A stretch of DNA of 64,000 nt from Coemansia sp. RSA 487 (GCA_027577595.1 JANBRJ010000070.1:1-64000); one strand, 5' to 3'. Numbered from the stretch's first letter, positions 1-11,195 are shown. The notes: generated by a model not told the origin, from the sequence alone. Numbers and translations: made by a program.

Positions 1-126
1 AGAGGCTGTGTTGGCCACTACGACATAGTCGTTTACCTTGGTAATGTCATTTCTGTCATTCACCAGAGATTTTAGGGAACACTTTATAACACGTGTCCCT
101 GTGTCTGATATATCCTCATTGTCCAT
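1..126 (-). CDS. Possible first exon of a gene cut by the left edge
   Basis: On the minus strand an ATG at 126 opens a frame of 42 codons that runs off the window without a stop. The peptide begins MDNEDISDTG and ends in a hydrophobic stretch with YVVVANTAS. Nothing in it is recognisable as a family motif. It may be the start of a real gene, part of a repeat, or a chance frame, since it lies next to a transposon graveyard. Confidence 0.25.
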   Translation of the reverse strand, partial: MDNEDISDTGTRVIKCSLKSLVNDRNDITKVNDYVVVANTAS

Positions 127-780
127 TGCAGATGGGTGAGCAAACAAGAACAGATAGCTAATATAATATATGCGTTGAAAGGTGTATTTGGTGCTACTGG
201 AAGAAATAAAATGTCAAAGGAAAGCCAAGGAGAAACAAGTGAAAAGGAAAAACAAACGCCCTTTGCTTATTATATAGCATTGGCTAACGTTGTCATCAAT
301 GTCACGCTGCCTTTCCTGATCAGGCACACATTCTCTTTTCGTTCTTTAGCTTGGGAACACGTCTGATACTGATATATCACTTTTTACAAGAATATCAAGA
401 GAGTAGATGAAAGCAAAGCCCCTCATCTTTATTTTCATAAACAACCTGGTTTTTATAACCGTACAAACACTACAACAATTGAACTAGATAATTGGGAAGC
501 ACACGATATATGCTTCCTAACAATATGATTGTTCTGACAAAAGACAATCATATTGCGATGGCGGCTCATGTGATAACTATCAGAATGTTTTGACGGCTGT
601 AAAAGCCAATCTTTTGTTAGCATTTTTCAAAACGGAACTAAAGTTCCTCTTCGTTTTTATCCCAACAATCTTTATGAAACTTGGTAGCACCGCCGGCTTT
701 TATACTATTATAGTTTGATTCAAATCGCTTCTCTAATGTTGAATTGTTTAGTGGTTATTATTCTGTTGTGTTGGTTGCCG
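127..780. other. Noncoding AT-rich stretch with stem-loops
   Basis: No gene is supported here. Frames on both strands are short and lack family motifs. The stretch carries several perfect short inverted repeats (see the repeat entry at 495-555 and a smaller one at 634-647). It forms the left flank of the retrotransposon fossil and may be host sequence or degraded element sequence. No long terminal repeat could be recognised by eye. Confidence 0.5.
495..555. repeat. Two adjacent perfect inverted repeats
   Basis: The first pair is GGAAGCA (495-501) with TGCTTCC (511-517), separated by 9 bases. Four bases on, CAATATGATTGT (521-532) pairs perfectly with ACAATCATATTG (544-555) across an 11-base loop. 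A third small pair, GGAACT/AGTTCC with a 2-base loop, lies at 634-647. The arms differ in sequence, so this is not one repeat copied. As RNA they would form two stem-loops in a row. Confidence 0.7.
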
Positions 781-2940
781 CAACATGTATGATAATGGCG
801 ACTATTGAAACAAATTCGTTGTCGGCCACAGAGATCGACTATGTTTTTAAATTGTTCTGGATTGAAAAGGATCTATGGTGTCATTCACGTTCATGAAAGT
901 TCCGATGGATAGACGATCAGAATACGAGAATTGGCGCGCCTTGAATGGCCACGAGATTCTGGTAGAGTTCATTGGGAGAATTTCTAGTCATGTTATATTG
1001 TGATGCGATCTATCAGTTGGACGATGGTATTCGAATTTATCAGATGAAGCCGCCGACGAATTCGGCCGAGTCTGAAACCTTCCTTGAGGAATATAAAATT
1101 CTATGCAAAGGTGGCATATACGATGTCGGACAGGGGATTGCAACAGATATCTCCATTGCAAAGCTTCCGATCAAGCTTTGTAATCAGCTCATTACTGAAG
1201 CAGCGACTAATACAGCGTATAAGCTCGATGTGATTATGTCAAAGGCTAGGAGCTTCTTCGCAGCGGAAAAGACAATGCAGCAGGAGCCAGTTAAAAATCG
1301 ATGCAATGATGGCAGCCAGGCTTCGTTGTAATCTGAACAACTGGTTGAAGGTAGTGAGGACTGATAAGCCTTTGGTTGTGCCGCGTAGTATAGCATTTAT
1401 TGAAGCAAGTTCGTTGAATGGGACGCCTGCACAAATCCTACCTGCGGAGCAGCTATGTATTGATGGCATGGCTAACGAAATCCCGGTTCACATCTTGGTG
1501 GGTTGCAGATAGCTATTGCCGATGGGGGGATTTGCAAGCAGTAGAAAATCAAGCTGTATGGCTTGGACGTGTCGATACCGACTGTTTTAGCAGATGGCGC
1601 ACACCTTCATGACTGTACAAAGCACTGCAGATTGCCTATTAATTTCTGTGACAATTTGCGCATTAATACTTATTGTTTAGTGATGCCAGCGACAGCTGAT
1701 ATTCTGCTCGGTAACAACTGGCTGAAAGAGCACAAGAGCGTTATCCATTGCGAAGACGGATTTATTACTGAAAAAGATGTGTTGGAAAATCTCGGGAACA
1801 GTGGTTCGGGCTGCATTTGTTGCAGAGAACGCGATCAAACCGATTACAGTCAATGCAATGACAAAGTTAGTGAAAGACGACGATGTCGACTCAATGGGCT
1901 GGGTTTGTGTGTGATTTCCCGAGGACGGTTTGAAGCCTCAATTGTCTGTTGTGGCACTAGCGACGAGTCAGAAAGTTCAGTTGGCGACGCTGTGCTCAAG
2001 GTATAAGCAGGTACTTGAGCAGCCGCCAGTCAGTCAACCTGCACCTGGCGGTCCTGAAACGGAGATCCATCTGACAGAGGGGCCTGGACCGGTTGTGAGG
2101 ATGCCGTGTCGTTTGTTACATGCAGAGATGGCTGAGATGGAGAAGCGGATAGGCAAATTGCTGAAGAAAGGTTACATTCACACGTCTACGTCGCCTTGGG
2201 CTGCTCCGGTGTTGTTTGTGCGCAAGAAGGATGGAACACTGCGCATCTTCGTTGATTATTGCGGCTTGAACAAGTGTACGATTAAGGATGCGTTTCCAAT
2301 GCCGCACTGATGGCTTGCTTGATGAGATACATGGTGCGCAAATGTTTTCGAAGATCGATCTTGTTCAGGCATATCACCAAATGCATATTTGTGATGAGGA
2401 CATTCCGAAGACGGGTTTCCGAACGAAATTGATATTATACGAGTGCATGGCTGTGCCGTTTGGGCTGGCTAATGCACCGGCGGTGTTCCAGCATTTACAG
2501 GAGAACAATCTACGTGCGAAGCCGGAGAAATGCGAGTTTTTCAAGGGTTCGGTCGAGTTCTTGGGTTATGTGATCACGCAGGACGGTTTAAGAACAGATC
2601 CAGGCAAAGTGGCAGCGGTTAAAAACTGGCATGTGCCTGAATCGTTTACTGATGTTCGGGCTTTCCTCGGTCTTAGTGGTTATTATCGTTGTTTTGTCAA
2701 AGACTGCTTGCGGATTGCTATGTCACTAACGAATTTGCTGGTGACGAAGGAGATTGTTTGGAATAACGAAGCAGAGCTGGCATTTAATAAGCTGAAGGAA
2801 CAGCTGTCGCCTGCACCGATTATCAAGCAGTTTGATCCAAAACGAGCGATTCGTGTTGAAACACTCCCATTTTACTTTCGACCAAAGTTCCTCAATGGAA
2901 TTTAGAAAGGGTGAGTGTGGAGGCAGATATAGGCGCTTGT
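780..2940 (+). mobile_element. Fossil Ty3/gypsy LTR retrotransposon (broken)
   Basis: This is the decayed internal part of a Ty3/gypsy-type retrotransposon. A Gag-like stretch may occupy about 900-1500. A region resembling the end of a retropepsin domain (motif LLGNNWLKEHKSVI) lies near 1700-1760. Reverse transcriptase sequence follows from about 2000 to 2905, with fingers motifs ([31 protein letters not shown]), a palm motif (FSKIDLVQAYHQM), GFRTK, VPFGLANAPAVFQ, and thumb/connection motifs (FLGYVITQDGL, FLGLSGYYRCF). Hints of an RNase H start occur near 2915-2955. No integrase and no flanking long terminal repeats were recognised. The copy is broken by several lesions and looks long dead. 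Confidence 0.85.
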
Positions 2941-2942
2941 AT

Positions 2943-3185
2943 CCTGTTTTCTATTAGATCTCGAATGGCTAATGGCGTGTGGATTGGAGTATTGTCCACC
3001 ACAATATAGTGGCTTTTTGTGTTCTTTGCATCCAGTACATCGATTATATTTGAGATGTAGGCTAGAAAGTGCTCTGTTCGTGTGCCAGCACGCCCACTAA
3101 TCCTGTTTTGAAGAATGTTGCCCCTTGTGGTTGGTTCTCCAACAACGCCTCCATGCTGACCGCCGGGGTAAGCAAGTATAGCCGG
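2943..3185 (-). mobile_element. Tc1-like DDE transposase fragment
   Basis: A minus-strand frame downstream of a stop at 3186-3188 encodes FLAYISNIIDVLDA, then YIVVDNTPIHTPLAIRD and LIENR. This is the region around the second catalytic aspartate of Tc1/mariner-type (DDE_3) transposases, where the family pattern is a hydrophobic run, DN, two residues, IH. The frame continues into the neighbouring retrotransposon fossil, so similarity ends near 2943. Only about 80 codons of a protein usually of 300-400 residues remain. The N-terminal DNA-binding part, first D and last D/E are absent, as are recognisable terminal inverted repeats. It is a dead fragment. Confidence 0.65.
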
Positions 3186-3522
3186 TTATTCTGCTGTTTA
3201 ATCACATTGTATTCCAACTCAATGTAATGGAAACAAAAGAGAACATGCTAAGCTAGTATCAATACGTGCAAGCGTCAAACGCACAGATGCAAAAAATCAA
3301 AACTCACAAGCATCCACAGCCACAATGTGATCTATCCTTCCTGTTTGCAAATTCCGGAACTGAGAACTAAAAAAGACACTAGTATCCTTTATTCGGTTAA
3401 TTAGAAAAAGAGAAGTTATAGTCCATTTTCTAATAGAACCCAATTGTGTTATGCACAGAGACTAAGAAGGGGCGCCAAAGGAGAGGAAGGGCTAAAGGAA
3501 ATTCCGTGATATCGGTTTTATT
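3186..3522. other. Gap between transposon fragment and phosphate carrier gene
   Basis: No gene is supported. On the minus strand around 3300-3360 a short frame reads RNLQTGRIDHIVAVDA before a GTGAGT that could be a splice donor. This may be an upstream exon or piece of the adjacent DDE element, but I could not connect it. The right part is the 3' end region of the phosphate carrier gene. Confidence 0.4.
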
Positions 3523-4900
3523 TTACTCCTTCTTTGGAGCGGCGGCACCGCCGGTGGTCGGGAGACCGGTCTGGACCTTGAACGAGTCGTAGATGAACCA
3601 TTGCAGGGCAGTCAGGGTACCGATCATGAAGATACGGGGACCAAGACCAGCCCAGACACCGGTAAAGCCAAGATCCTTCAGGATGCGCACAGCAAGGGCA
3701 CCGGTGCTCTCGCCCTCAGCCTTGGCAACGTTGTTGAGCTTTGAGACGAGGGTGTCAGCAGGGTGCGAGACAATGGCGCAGAAGATACCGGCGAAGTATC
3801 CAGCACCGAAAGTGACACCAAGCTGCTCGGTCTTGGTATACTGGTCCTTGGGCTTGCTAAGCATGTGCTTGTAGATGGCCTCGACAGTCTTCTCAAAGGT
3901 GGCGAACTTGACCATGGTGTAGGGGATCTGGCGCAGCCACAGAGGGGCGAGTCCCTTGTAGAAGCCGTTAATGCCCTCGGCAGCGTTGATCTTGCGGATT
4001 CCGCCCAGGAAGCTGGTGGCGAACGGCGTGGTCGAGGTCTGCATCTTGACCTTGAGCGCCTCCATTGGGCACAGGAGGACATCGGCAATGAATTCGGCCG
4101 ATGCAGACGCAGAAAGGAACAGAAGGGTCTTGTACTTGGCAGCAGCCTCCTCGCCGGCAAGGCCTGCGTACAGGTACTTGAAGTACTCGTAGAAACCGTA
4201 CTTGCCCATCCCCTGCATCGAGTAGCCGAGAAGAGTAGGGGCACCACCGAGGTACAGACCCTTGATACCCTCCTTGGCGCTAACCTTCTTGAAGCCGTCA
4301 AAGATGCCCTTGTACAGGCCCTTGGAAACCTGCATGCGGCACTTGAGCATATCAACAGGGGTCAGGGCATAGTGGGTCAGGCCACAGGCCATGGCACCGC
4401 CGACAGCGCAGGTATAAAAGTACTACAGCATGGCGAATGCAGATCAGGGATAACAAAATTTTTCCAGCAGGAGATGAGCAACAGATAAATATATTAGATA
4501 TGCTCTCCATGGTTATTTGCGGTAGAAGGCAGGGCAAGGCTGTGGTGTTAGCAAAAAAAAACTTTTTTTTTGAGCATACTATTCACCAGTTTGTCTAGCA
4601 GTGTTTTGATTTTTTCAAGAGCCACCAGCACATAGATGGCTGACCACAAACCATCCGCTATATGCAAATCTCCCAACGAAGAAGCGAGACAGCGTGATTC
4701 GGCTTGAATTTAGAATTCAGGAAACATAGCACCGTTCCCAGTTGTTAGGCACAGCTGGTTCTGCATGCGACACTTACCCTGGGCGAGTAGACCTCGACGG
4801 TCGAGTGAGCAACAAAGGGCTTCTCGGCAGGCGACGGAGCAACGAAGAGCTTCTGGCTGGTGCCCTTGAAGGCGCTGAGAGACTGGACAGAGGGAAGCAT
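3523..4900 (-). CDS. MIR1: Mitochondrial phosphate carrier protein
   Basis: Inner-membrane carrier that imports inorganic phosphate with protons for ATP synthesis. The model joins exon 1 (4778-4900, 41 codons, starting MLPSVQSLSAFKGT) to exon 2 (3523-4422). The intron has a GTAAGT donor and TAG acceptor, is in phase 0 and is 355 bases long. The product is 340 residues, usual for the family. Exon 2 begins YFYTCAVGGAMACGLTHYAL, the conserved start of the first repeat. Three carrier repeats carry the signatures PVDMLKCRMQ, CPMEALKVKMQ and SHPADTLVSKL. An exon-2 methionine at 4392 would cut off the first helix, so the spliced start is preferred. The gene works with the ATP synthase gamma subunit encoded 6 kb away. 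Confidence 0.95.
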
Positions 4901-5272
4901 TGTTATCTACTAACGGACAAGAAAAGAGTATGGAAAAGTAAAGTTTGTGTAGAGAGCAAGGAAGGAAAAAAGATAAGAGCTCGTCGTCCCTTTCCGAAAA
5001 TACCGAAACAGTGGAAAAGGTGGAAAAAAACAGAACCGATTCGAGCCATTGGCAAATGCCGTACAAGATAAGAAGCCACGTGGTGAAACTGCTGTGACTG
5101 TCCATTAACAAAATTTTTGTTGGGGAGGGTTTTTTTAAAAGCTTTTGAAAACTTTTGAGATTCAGATGTTATTGTGCTCATAATGCCAGTGAGCTTGGTT
5201 TTTGTATTTCAGGAGGGATATATAAAATGATGCAAAAAAGCAAAGCTGCGGCTACAAACATCAAGTCAAGAG
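4901..5272. promoter_or_regulatory. Phosphate carrier upstream region
   Basis: This stretch is upstream of the minus-strand phosphate carrier start and downstream of the GDE1-like stop. It is rich in A on the plus strand and so pyrimidine-rich on the carrier's coding strand just above the start, as expected for a highly expressed fungal gene. I see no TATA box I would defend and no coding frame of its own. Confidence 0.35.
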
Positions 5273-8200
5273 TCACCGCCATGCATCGTCGCCGGCGTCA
5301 ATGGCCGATCTGGCGGTGCGCACATCGTCGACGATTATAATGTCAACGCCGTACGCCTGCTGTTGGCGCACATGCTCCGGCTGGTTCGCCGGCGTGCCGT
5401 ACGTGGCCAGTGCCAACTGGTGTCTGCGCATAAGCAAAGCAACCCGTGGCGACTGCGAGATCGGTGCCACGTGTGTGACGATGCCGGCCAGCCCGGCCCA
5501 GTTGCACAGCCTGACGGCGGCGTCGATGCTGTTGCAGCGGCAGTCGGCCATCTCCGACATCCCGGCGTCGGTCAGCAGCATGATCGGGATGTCATTGTTT
5601 ATCTTATGCGCAAGCAGTAGACAGATGTCGGGGTGGAACGACGTAAACACGATCGGCCTTCTCTGGCGCCTGCTCTTCTCTGCGCCGTCGTACTTGTAGA
5701 CGACATCGAGGATCTTGTCCACAAACAGGTTGATTTCAAAGTTCGTAAACACGTTGGCAGTGTCGGCCTCGTCGGGCATCGGGTACTTGATCTCGATGTC
5801 AAAGCCCATGTCCTCAGGCAACGACCGGAACAGATCCTCCAGCGTCGCAAGCGGCGCCTGCACGGTGTTTGCAGAGTTGGCGATATGCACAGGCGGCTTG
5901 TTGTCGTCCTCGGCTTGAGCGGGGTCGCAGGATGAGACCAGGCCGCAGGCAGCGGGCCGCGGCAGGGTCTCGGTGGACCGAGCACGCCTGGGCTGTCTGC
6001 GGTTGCGCGGGTTGGCGGCGCAGAACTGCTTGAGCGTCAGCGAGCTGATTGGGATATCCATGCCAGTCTCAGCCATTGTCCAGTCGTGGTATATGACCGG
6101 GACCATGTCGCGCGTCATCTGCACGTCGAACTCGATGCCGCTGACGCCGTCGCGGATCGCCTGCTGCATCGAGAGCACAGTGTTCTCTCCGAGCTGCAGC
6201 TTCTGCGGTCCGCCGTTGGGCGCAAAGTTCATGCCCGATCCGCGGTGCCCGTACACCAGCGACTGGCCGGGCTCCTGCCACGCCTTGGTTGCGTAGGCAC
6301 TGCCACTGGGTACGCATAGGCTGTCTGCAGGCTGGCCCGCGTTGCGTTTGTACGGGGCAGCGACGACGACCTCGATGTCCGCCTTGGCAACGGTCTGGCC
6401 GGTAGCTGGGGACGTGAACACAGCGCTAAAATAGCTGCCTGCAGCCGGGCACACCGGCGCATAGGACCCCGGGATCCGCTCGCTGTTGGCCGGGACGAAT
6501 GTCGGCGGGATTGGCACGGCGGCCTGTGCAACCACTCTGCGGTCATCGGCATGCGGAGACAGTGCCTGGTCGACCAGCGCCACGAGATCGAGCCTTAGCA
6601 CAAAGCGCTCGGGGTACATCGTGTAGAAGTGCGCCGGCGGCTGCCAGATGTACGACAACAGGTTGGGCGCCTCGACCAGCGACGTCACGTCGGTCACCCA
6701 TCCGTCGGCATCACCGGTTTCGATGCCCTGCTCCGAGTCCATGCGTAGGACCAGGTGCGTCGACCGCGGGAGCTCCATCTCGTCCAGCACGCTGTGCAGC
6801 GCCGCCGCATCTATCGATATCGGCGGCATCGTCGAGCTGCGACGCAGATCGTTGGTGCCCAGGACTGCAAACACTGCGTAGGCATCGGGCGGCGTGCGCG
6901 TCTCCTTCGTCTTTGCAGCGAATGGCTTGACGCGCAGCGCCTCGTCTTCAGGGTCAAAGTTCAATGCCAATGGCGGGCAGAAGAATGTGAACGTGTTAAC
7001 CAGCTGGTCCGCACACGCCCGGTACCCAAAGAAGTTGGCAATGTCCAGCGGCGTCAGCCACGCGTCGTCGCGCGATTGTGCGTTGAATTCAGTCGATCGC
7101 AGGATCTGCTGCTCGAGTGCACTCTTGACCATCCCGCTCCAGCCGTTCAGCACTGCCAGGTGCAGGATGGTGCTGCCACCAGCCCTTTGTGCGCTCTGCT
7201 CAAGGGCAGCTTCTGCGTCGCTGCACGCCGAGGCGCCTGCCGTGGTGAGCGCCGTGCAAATGGCCATGAACAGTTCCTCCAGTCCATAGAACATCGACAG
7301 CCGGATGGCTAGCGCCACCTGCTCGGGCTGCTTGACCAGATATTTGACGATGCAGCCCAGGCAGCTTTCGCTGCCCTTGGTAAGTGCTATCACTGCAGCG
7401 TCTGCAAGCGACTCTTGGACGTCCTCCACGTTAGCTTCTTCGAGGATGTAGCTGACGGCGCCGGCGTTGCCCCCAGCTACCGCAACCGTCAGCGGCGTGT
7501 CTCCAAAGAGATCGCGTGTGGCGATTGCTGGCGTCCGGTACGCCGAGTCCCGGCGCTGGTGTAGATCCTGCATGTCTATGTCGTGGAAGCGCTTCAGCTG
7601 CGCAAGGTCAGTAGCGCTGTGTGCGGCATAGTGCAGTGCATTGCGGCGGCAAATGTCCGTTAGCTGAAGGCTTGACTTTTGCCCAGGGCGTGTCCCAGTG
7701 ACTTGCGGAACTGCGTCCAGCCATATGTCATGTCTTTTCTTTTTTGCCTTTTCCGATTTTTCGGACTTGTACTTTTCGAGTATGTACTCCGTGCTCCACT
7801 GGTGCGGACTGAGCGTCTGGACAGCCGCCAAGGCATCCCAGGCAGGTACGCTTTCGGCAGCAGCCGTGCGCTGCTTCTGACTGTGGTTCACGTTATTGAA
7901 GCGTATGCGCACACGTACAATTGCCTTGGACAGCATCATATGCCATGTATCCAAGTCGCGCAAAAACGAATGCGGAAACAGCCTTCTGGAATTGGGATTC
8001 TCGTTGTCCAGGTCGTCGGTTGCCATTGCTGTTGCTGCTTCTGTTGCTATTGCCACCGGCTCCTTGACGTAGACGTTCCATTCGCGCTCGATAAGCCATC
8101 CGTAGCGAATCAGGCTCTGGAGCCTCGTTTCAAGGCTCTCTATCAGCGCAAGAATCTGGCCGATGCGCGTAGACGATGACATTGATTCAATGGTCTTTAG

Positions 8201-9020
8201 GCTGGTCGCCACCTTCCGCGTCTCAAACGCAAGCTGCTCCGAGTACTCGATCACCGCCTGTGCGACGCTCTCCATGGCACTCAGGACATCTACACCACAC
8301 CGCACCACAACACAGCGGGTTTGATGATGGAAAAGGCAAATGAGAAACAGTAGCCACAAATAAAACCATTTATGGCCACACCAAAAAACAAAACCACCCT
8401 CCAAGCGAAAGTGTTCAATTAGATTATTACTTGCATTTACCAATTCAGATACACGCCAGGTGGCAGGGATCGCCACAAATGCATGTTTTTGGGTACTTCT
8501 GAGAACGAGGAATATGACGAAAGAGACACACAAATAAACTTGCAAAAAAAACAAACAAACGCAAAGGCAGCCCCCCAGATCCAACTAACAGAACACACTT
8601 TCAAACATAAGACAGGCCGTGTGCTTCTCTTTGAAGGACGGACGCTGCTGGGTCACCATTGGACTAGTGATACGTTACCTTTGCTGACATCGGCCAGCTC
8701 GAGTGGATACTTCTGCAGCGCTAGACGGCGCATAGCGACTGCCCTGTCGAGCTCAAGTCTACATTTCTCATTGTACAATCGTTGTTTAGCCAAAAGTAGA
8801 ACAAAAATACATGTAGAGGTCAGGATGTCAGTGCATATCCATTTGTTCTAATCTATTTAAAGGGACTGCGAAAAGATAATTTCCTTCTTGCTTCCGAAAA
8901 GGCATACATTTTTGGCGGCTTTTTGAAAGGGAAAGGGCAAGAAACACGCGAATGGAGATGTTATACATACCTATAAAACCTGGGTCCGAGCTGATACTGG
9001 TCAAGCTTCAAGGAATACAT
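5273..9020 (-). CDS. GDE1: GDE1-type glycerophosphodiester phosphodiesterase with ankyrin repeats
   Basis: Hydrolyses glycerophosphodiesters such as glycerophosphocholine in the cytosol, recycling choline and phosphate. Proposed exons are 8971-9020, 8679-8758 and 5273-8289. Both introns (GTATGT...TAG and GTAACG...TAG) keep phase and give 1048 residues. Ankyrin-like repeats span about residues 255-480 (NALHYAAH, GDTPLTVAVAGGNAG, STILHLAVLNGW, TPLDIANFFGY). The GDPD domain runs from about 724 to the end: GHRGSG, GENTVLS, IEFDVQMTRDMVPVIYHD, GFDIEIKYP, FTSFHPDICLLLA and the closing GVDIIIVDDV. Yeast GDE1 starts with an SPX domain beginning MKFG; here the N-terminus starts MYSLKLDQYQ and no clear SPX is seen. 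The C-terminal identification is firm; the first two exons are less sure. Confidence 0.88.
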
Positions 9021-9955
9021 CTTCAGGGTAACTGGTACGTTTTGCTCAGTGATGAGATAATGACACGCGACAGACGGATGCTTCAAGAAACAATGGAAGA
9101 GTGGCTTCTGCAAGCACGTAGATGACTGGTGTGGAAGCAAGAAAAGTTGCAAACTAGGTGGCAAGCGACAAGTGTCTAAAGACAGAGAAACGACAGTAGC
9201 CAGAAGAAGATAAATAGCTGCCAGATGCAGTAGAAAGCCTGTAGAAAAGAAGATAAAAAGCTAAAAAAGATACGAACGATAAAGAAAAAAACAGGAAGAG
9301 ATGTGAAGATGCGATGGCAACGCGTGTAGTACTCCATTTAAGGAAGTGGGGAGAGATGACAAGAACAGGCGTATGCGCTAAGCAGTGACTGCAAACGGCC
9401 CCACATAAGGAAAAGCGGGATGTAGAATTTAAAAAAAAAGGCTAGCGGGAATCCCTTCTTTGGACACAAGCATTTTTGAAGTCTTCCCATTGACAAACGC
9501 TTCCATATCTTTGTGTGCAAAGGAGACACGGCTATAGCGCTGTCGAGAGTTGTGAAATGCTATCCTGGCAGCTTGCACTTTTTCTCTTTTGGCTATTCTC
9601 TCCCCCCCACCAACGCAGTCAACATCGACAGTGGTAGGCGCCCCGATGGCTGTTTAAAGAAAAGTCCCCTTGGGCCTGTTCTAAAAAAAATTGCCACCTT
9701 TCTAGCTTTGTCTTTGGACTGGGGTATGTTTCTCTAAGCAAATAAGCCAAAAATAAGCTAGCGCAGAATATAACTCCCTTTGCCAATAATTCATTAATGT
9801 GAAGTCGTGGCGTGGTCTCGCCCTTTTCTTTCAATAAACACAATGCCCTCCTCCACGTTTCGTCACCTGTATCCCTTTATCATATCTTGATTGAACATTT
9901 CCAGTCTTATATTACAGCATATTGCAATACAAGTTATAAAATATGTGTAGGCGGA
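9021..9955. other. Upstream region of the GDE1-like gene
   Basis: No gene is supported. On the minus strand the part just above 9020 is pyrimidine-rich, like a fungal leader. Frames of 60-75 codons occur on both strands around 9340-9840, but they are hydrophobic or low-complexity and match no family. One antisense 57-codon plus-strand ORF (8952-9125) overlaps the proposed first exon and is treated under findings. Confidence 0.4.
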
Positions 9956-10075
9956 TTACTGGTGATTGCGATCACGGCTGCAATTTAGATGGCTGCACAT
10001 AACTTCATCTGTGCCATTTACTGGAGCAAACAGCATGATGGCGGACACAAACAAGACAGTCGTTTGGATGGTCAT
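9956..10075 (-). CDS. Candidate 39-residue secreted peptide
   Basis: ATG at 10075 opens a 39-codon frame ending at TAA (9956-9958). Residues 1-21 look like a signal peptide: a short polar start, a hydrophobic core TVLFVSAIMLFA, then PVNG as a likely cleavage region. The remaining 18 residues are polar, with two cysteines in CSHLNC that could form one disulfide, and end RDRNHQ. It lies 130 bases beyond the ATP3 stop on the same strand, so it could instead be chance within that gene's 3' region. No family is recognised. Confidence 0.35.
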   Translation of the reverse strand: MTIQTTVLFVSAIMLFAPVNGTDEVMCSHLNCSRDRNHQ

Positions 10076-10205
10076 AGAGAAAAGAGTATCAATTTCTCAA
10101 TTTGTAAGAAAAAAAGCAAAAGAGAGAAGATAGAGAGGGTGAGAGAAATAGGCAGAGGACGAGTTTAAGAAGACAATTGAGACATCCAGTATCCCCCCTG
10201 CGTGC

Positions 10206-11195
10206 TTACAAAGCAGACGCACCAGTGATAATGTCGATAAGTTCGTTCGTGATGACTGCCTGGCGACCACGGTTGTACTGGAGCGTAAGTCTGTTGATCA
10301 TATCTCCAGCGTTCTTGGTAGCGTTCTCCATAGCCGTGCGCTTGGCTGCCATCTCAGCGGCATGGCCCTCGACCAGAGCCCAGTGCAAGCTGTTGGCAAA
10401 GAGGAACTCATTCAGGTTCTCCAGAATATCCTCCTGGTACTCGTACGCCTTGAAGTTGGGGGCTTCGACGATCTGGCTGACCGGGTAGCACTCGATGGCT
10501 TCGGTCTCGAAAGAAATAGCGCTGACAAACCTGTTATAGACAAGCTTGGCGTTGTCAAACTCGATTGACTTGTCGCTGAGAATGGTGCTCGCAATGATGG
10601 ACGATTCGTCGTAGGTCGGGATGGTGGAGCCGAGCTGGTTGAAGCTGTACTTGATGTTCTTGGGGTACACACGCTGAATCTGCACCTTGGCCTTGTCTCC
10701 AAGAATCACCATCGGAACCTCGTCGTTCTGGGCAATGTACTTGCGCGAGTAGCGAGACAGAGACGAGTGGATACCGCCGCAAAGACCCTTGTCCGACGAA
10801 ACAGTGACAAGGAGCTCCTTGGCACCCTCGGCCTTCTCGACTTCGGCCTGCTTGAGAAGATCATTCGAAATCTGGCCGTAGGCACGCGCAACATTCATCG
10901 CACGCTGTGCACGGGTGGTCTTGGTCGACGCAATCATCTTCATCGACGCAGTGATCTTGGAAATGTTGGTAACTGATTTCAAGCGGGTCTGGATCTCCCT
11001 GAGCGTAGCCATGTTACGTGCCTGGCTAGCGACACTACGTGAAGAATGCGTTTGGTGCAGGAAGAGGATAATCAGCGAAGGGCATGTGGAAAAAAGTCGT
11101 TTTCTTTTTCTCATTCCGTAGATTCAGTTAGCATGCAGAACTTACCTGACGGCGGTTCCCGCTGGGCGGGCAGCAATAGCAGAGCGAGCGAGCAT
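10206..11195 (-). CDS. ATP3: Mitochondrial F1F0 ATP synthase gamma subunit
   Basis: The central rotor shaft of F1-ATPase, coupling proton flow to ATP synthesis in the mitochondrial matrix. The model joins exon 1 (11146-11195, encoding MLARSAIAARPAGTAV) to exon 2 (10206-11034) through a 111-base GTAAGT...TAG intron that splits a serine codon. The product is 292 residues, normal for fungal gamma. The presequence is rich in R and A, as for mitochondrial import, and the mature start is ATLREIQTRLKSVTNISKIT. The conserved SDKGLCGGIHSS and the C-terminal coil RQAVITNELIDIITGASAL are present. An exon-2 frame extending to 11114 is intron read-through. It lies head to head with the OPA3-like gene. Confidence 0.96.

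Noticed and set aside
136-366. 76-codon plus-strand frame near the left edge
   Set aside because: It begins with a non-ATG codon and lacks motifs.
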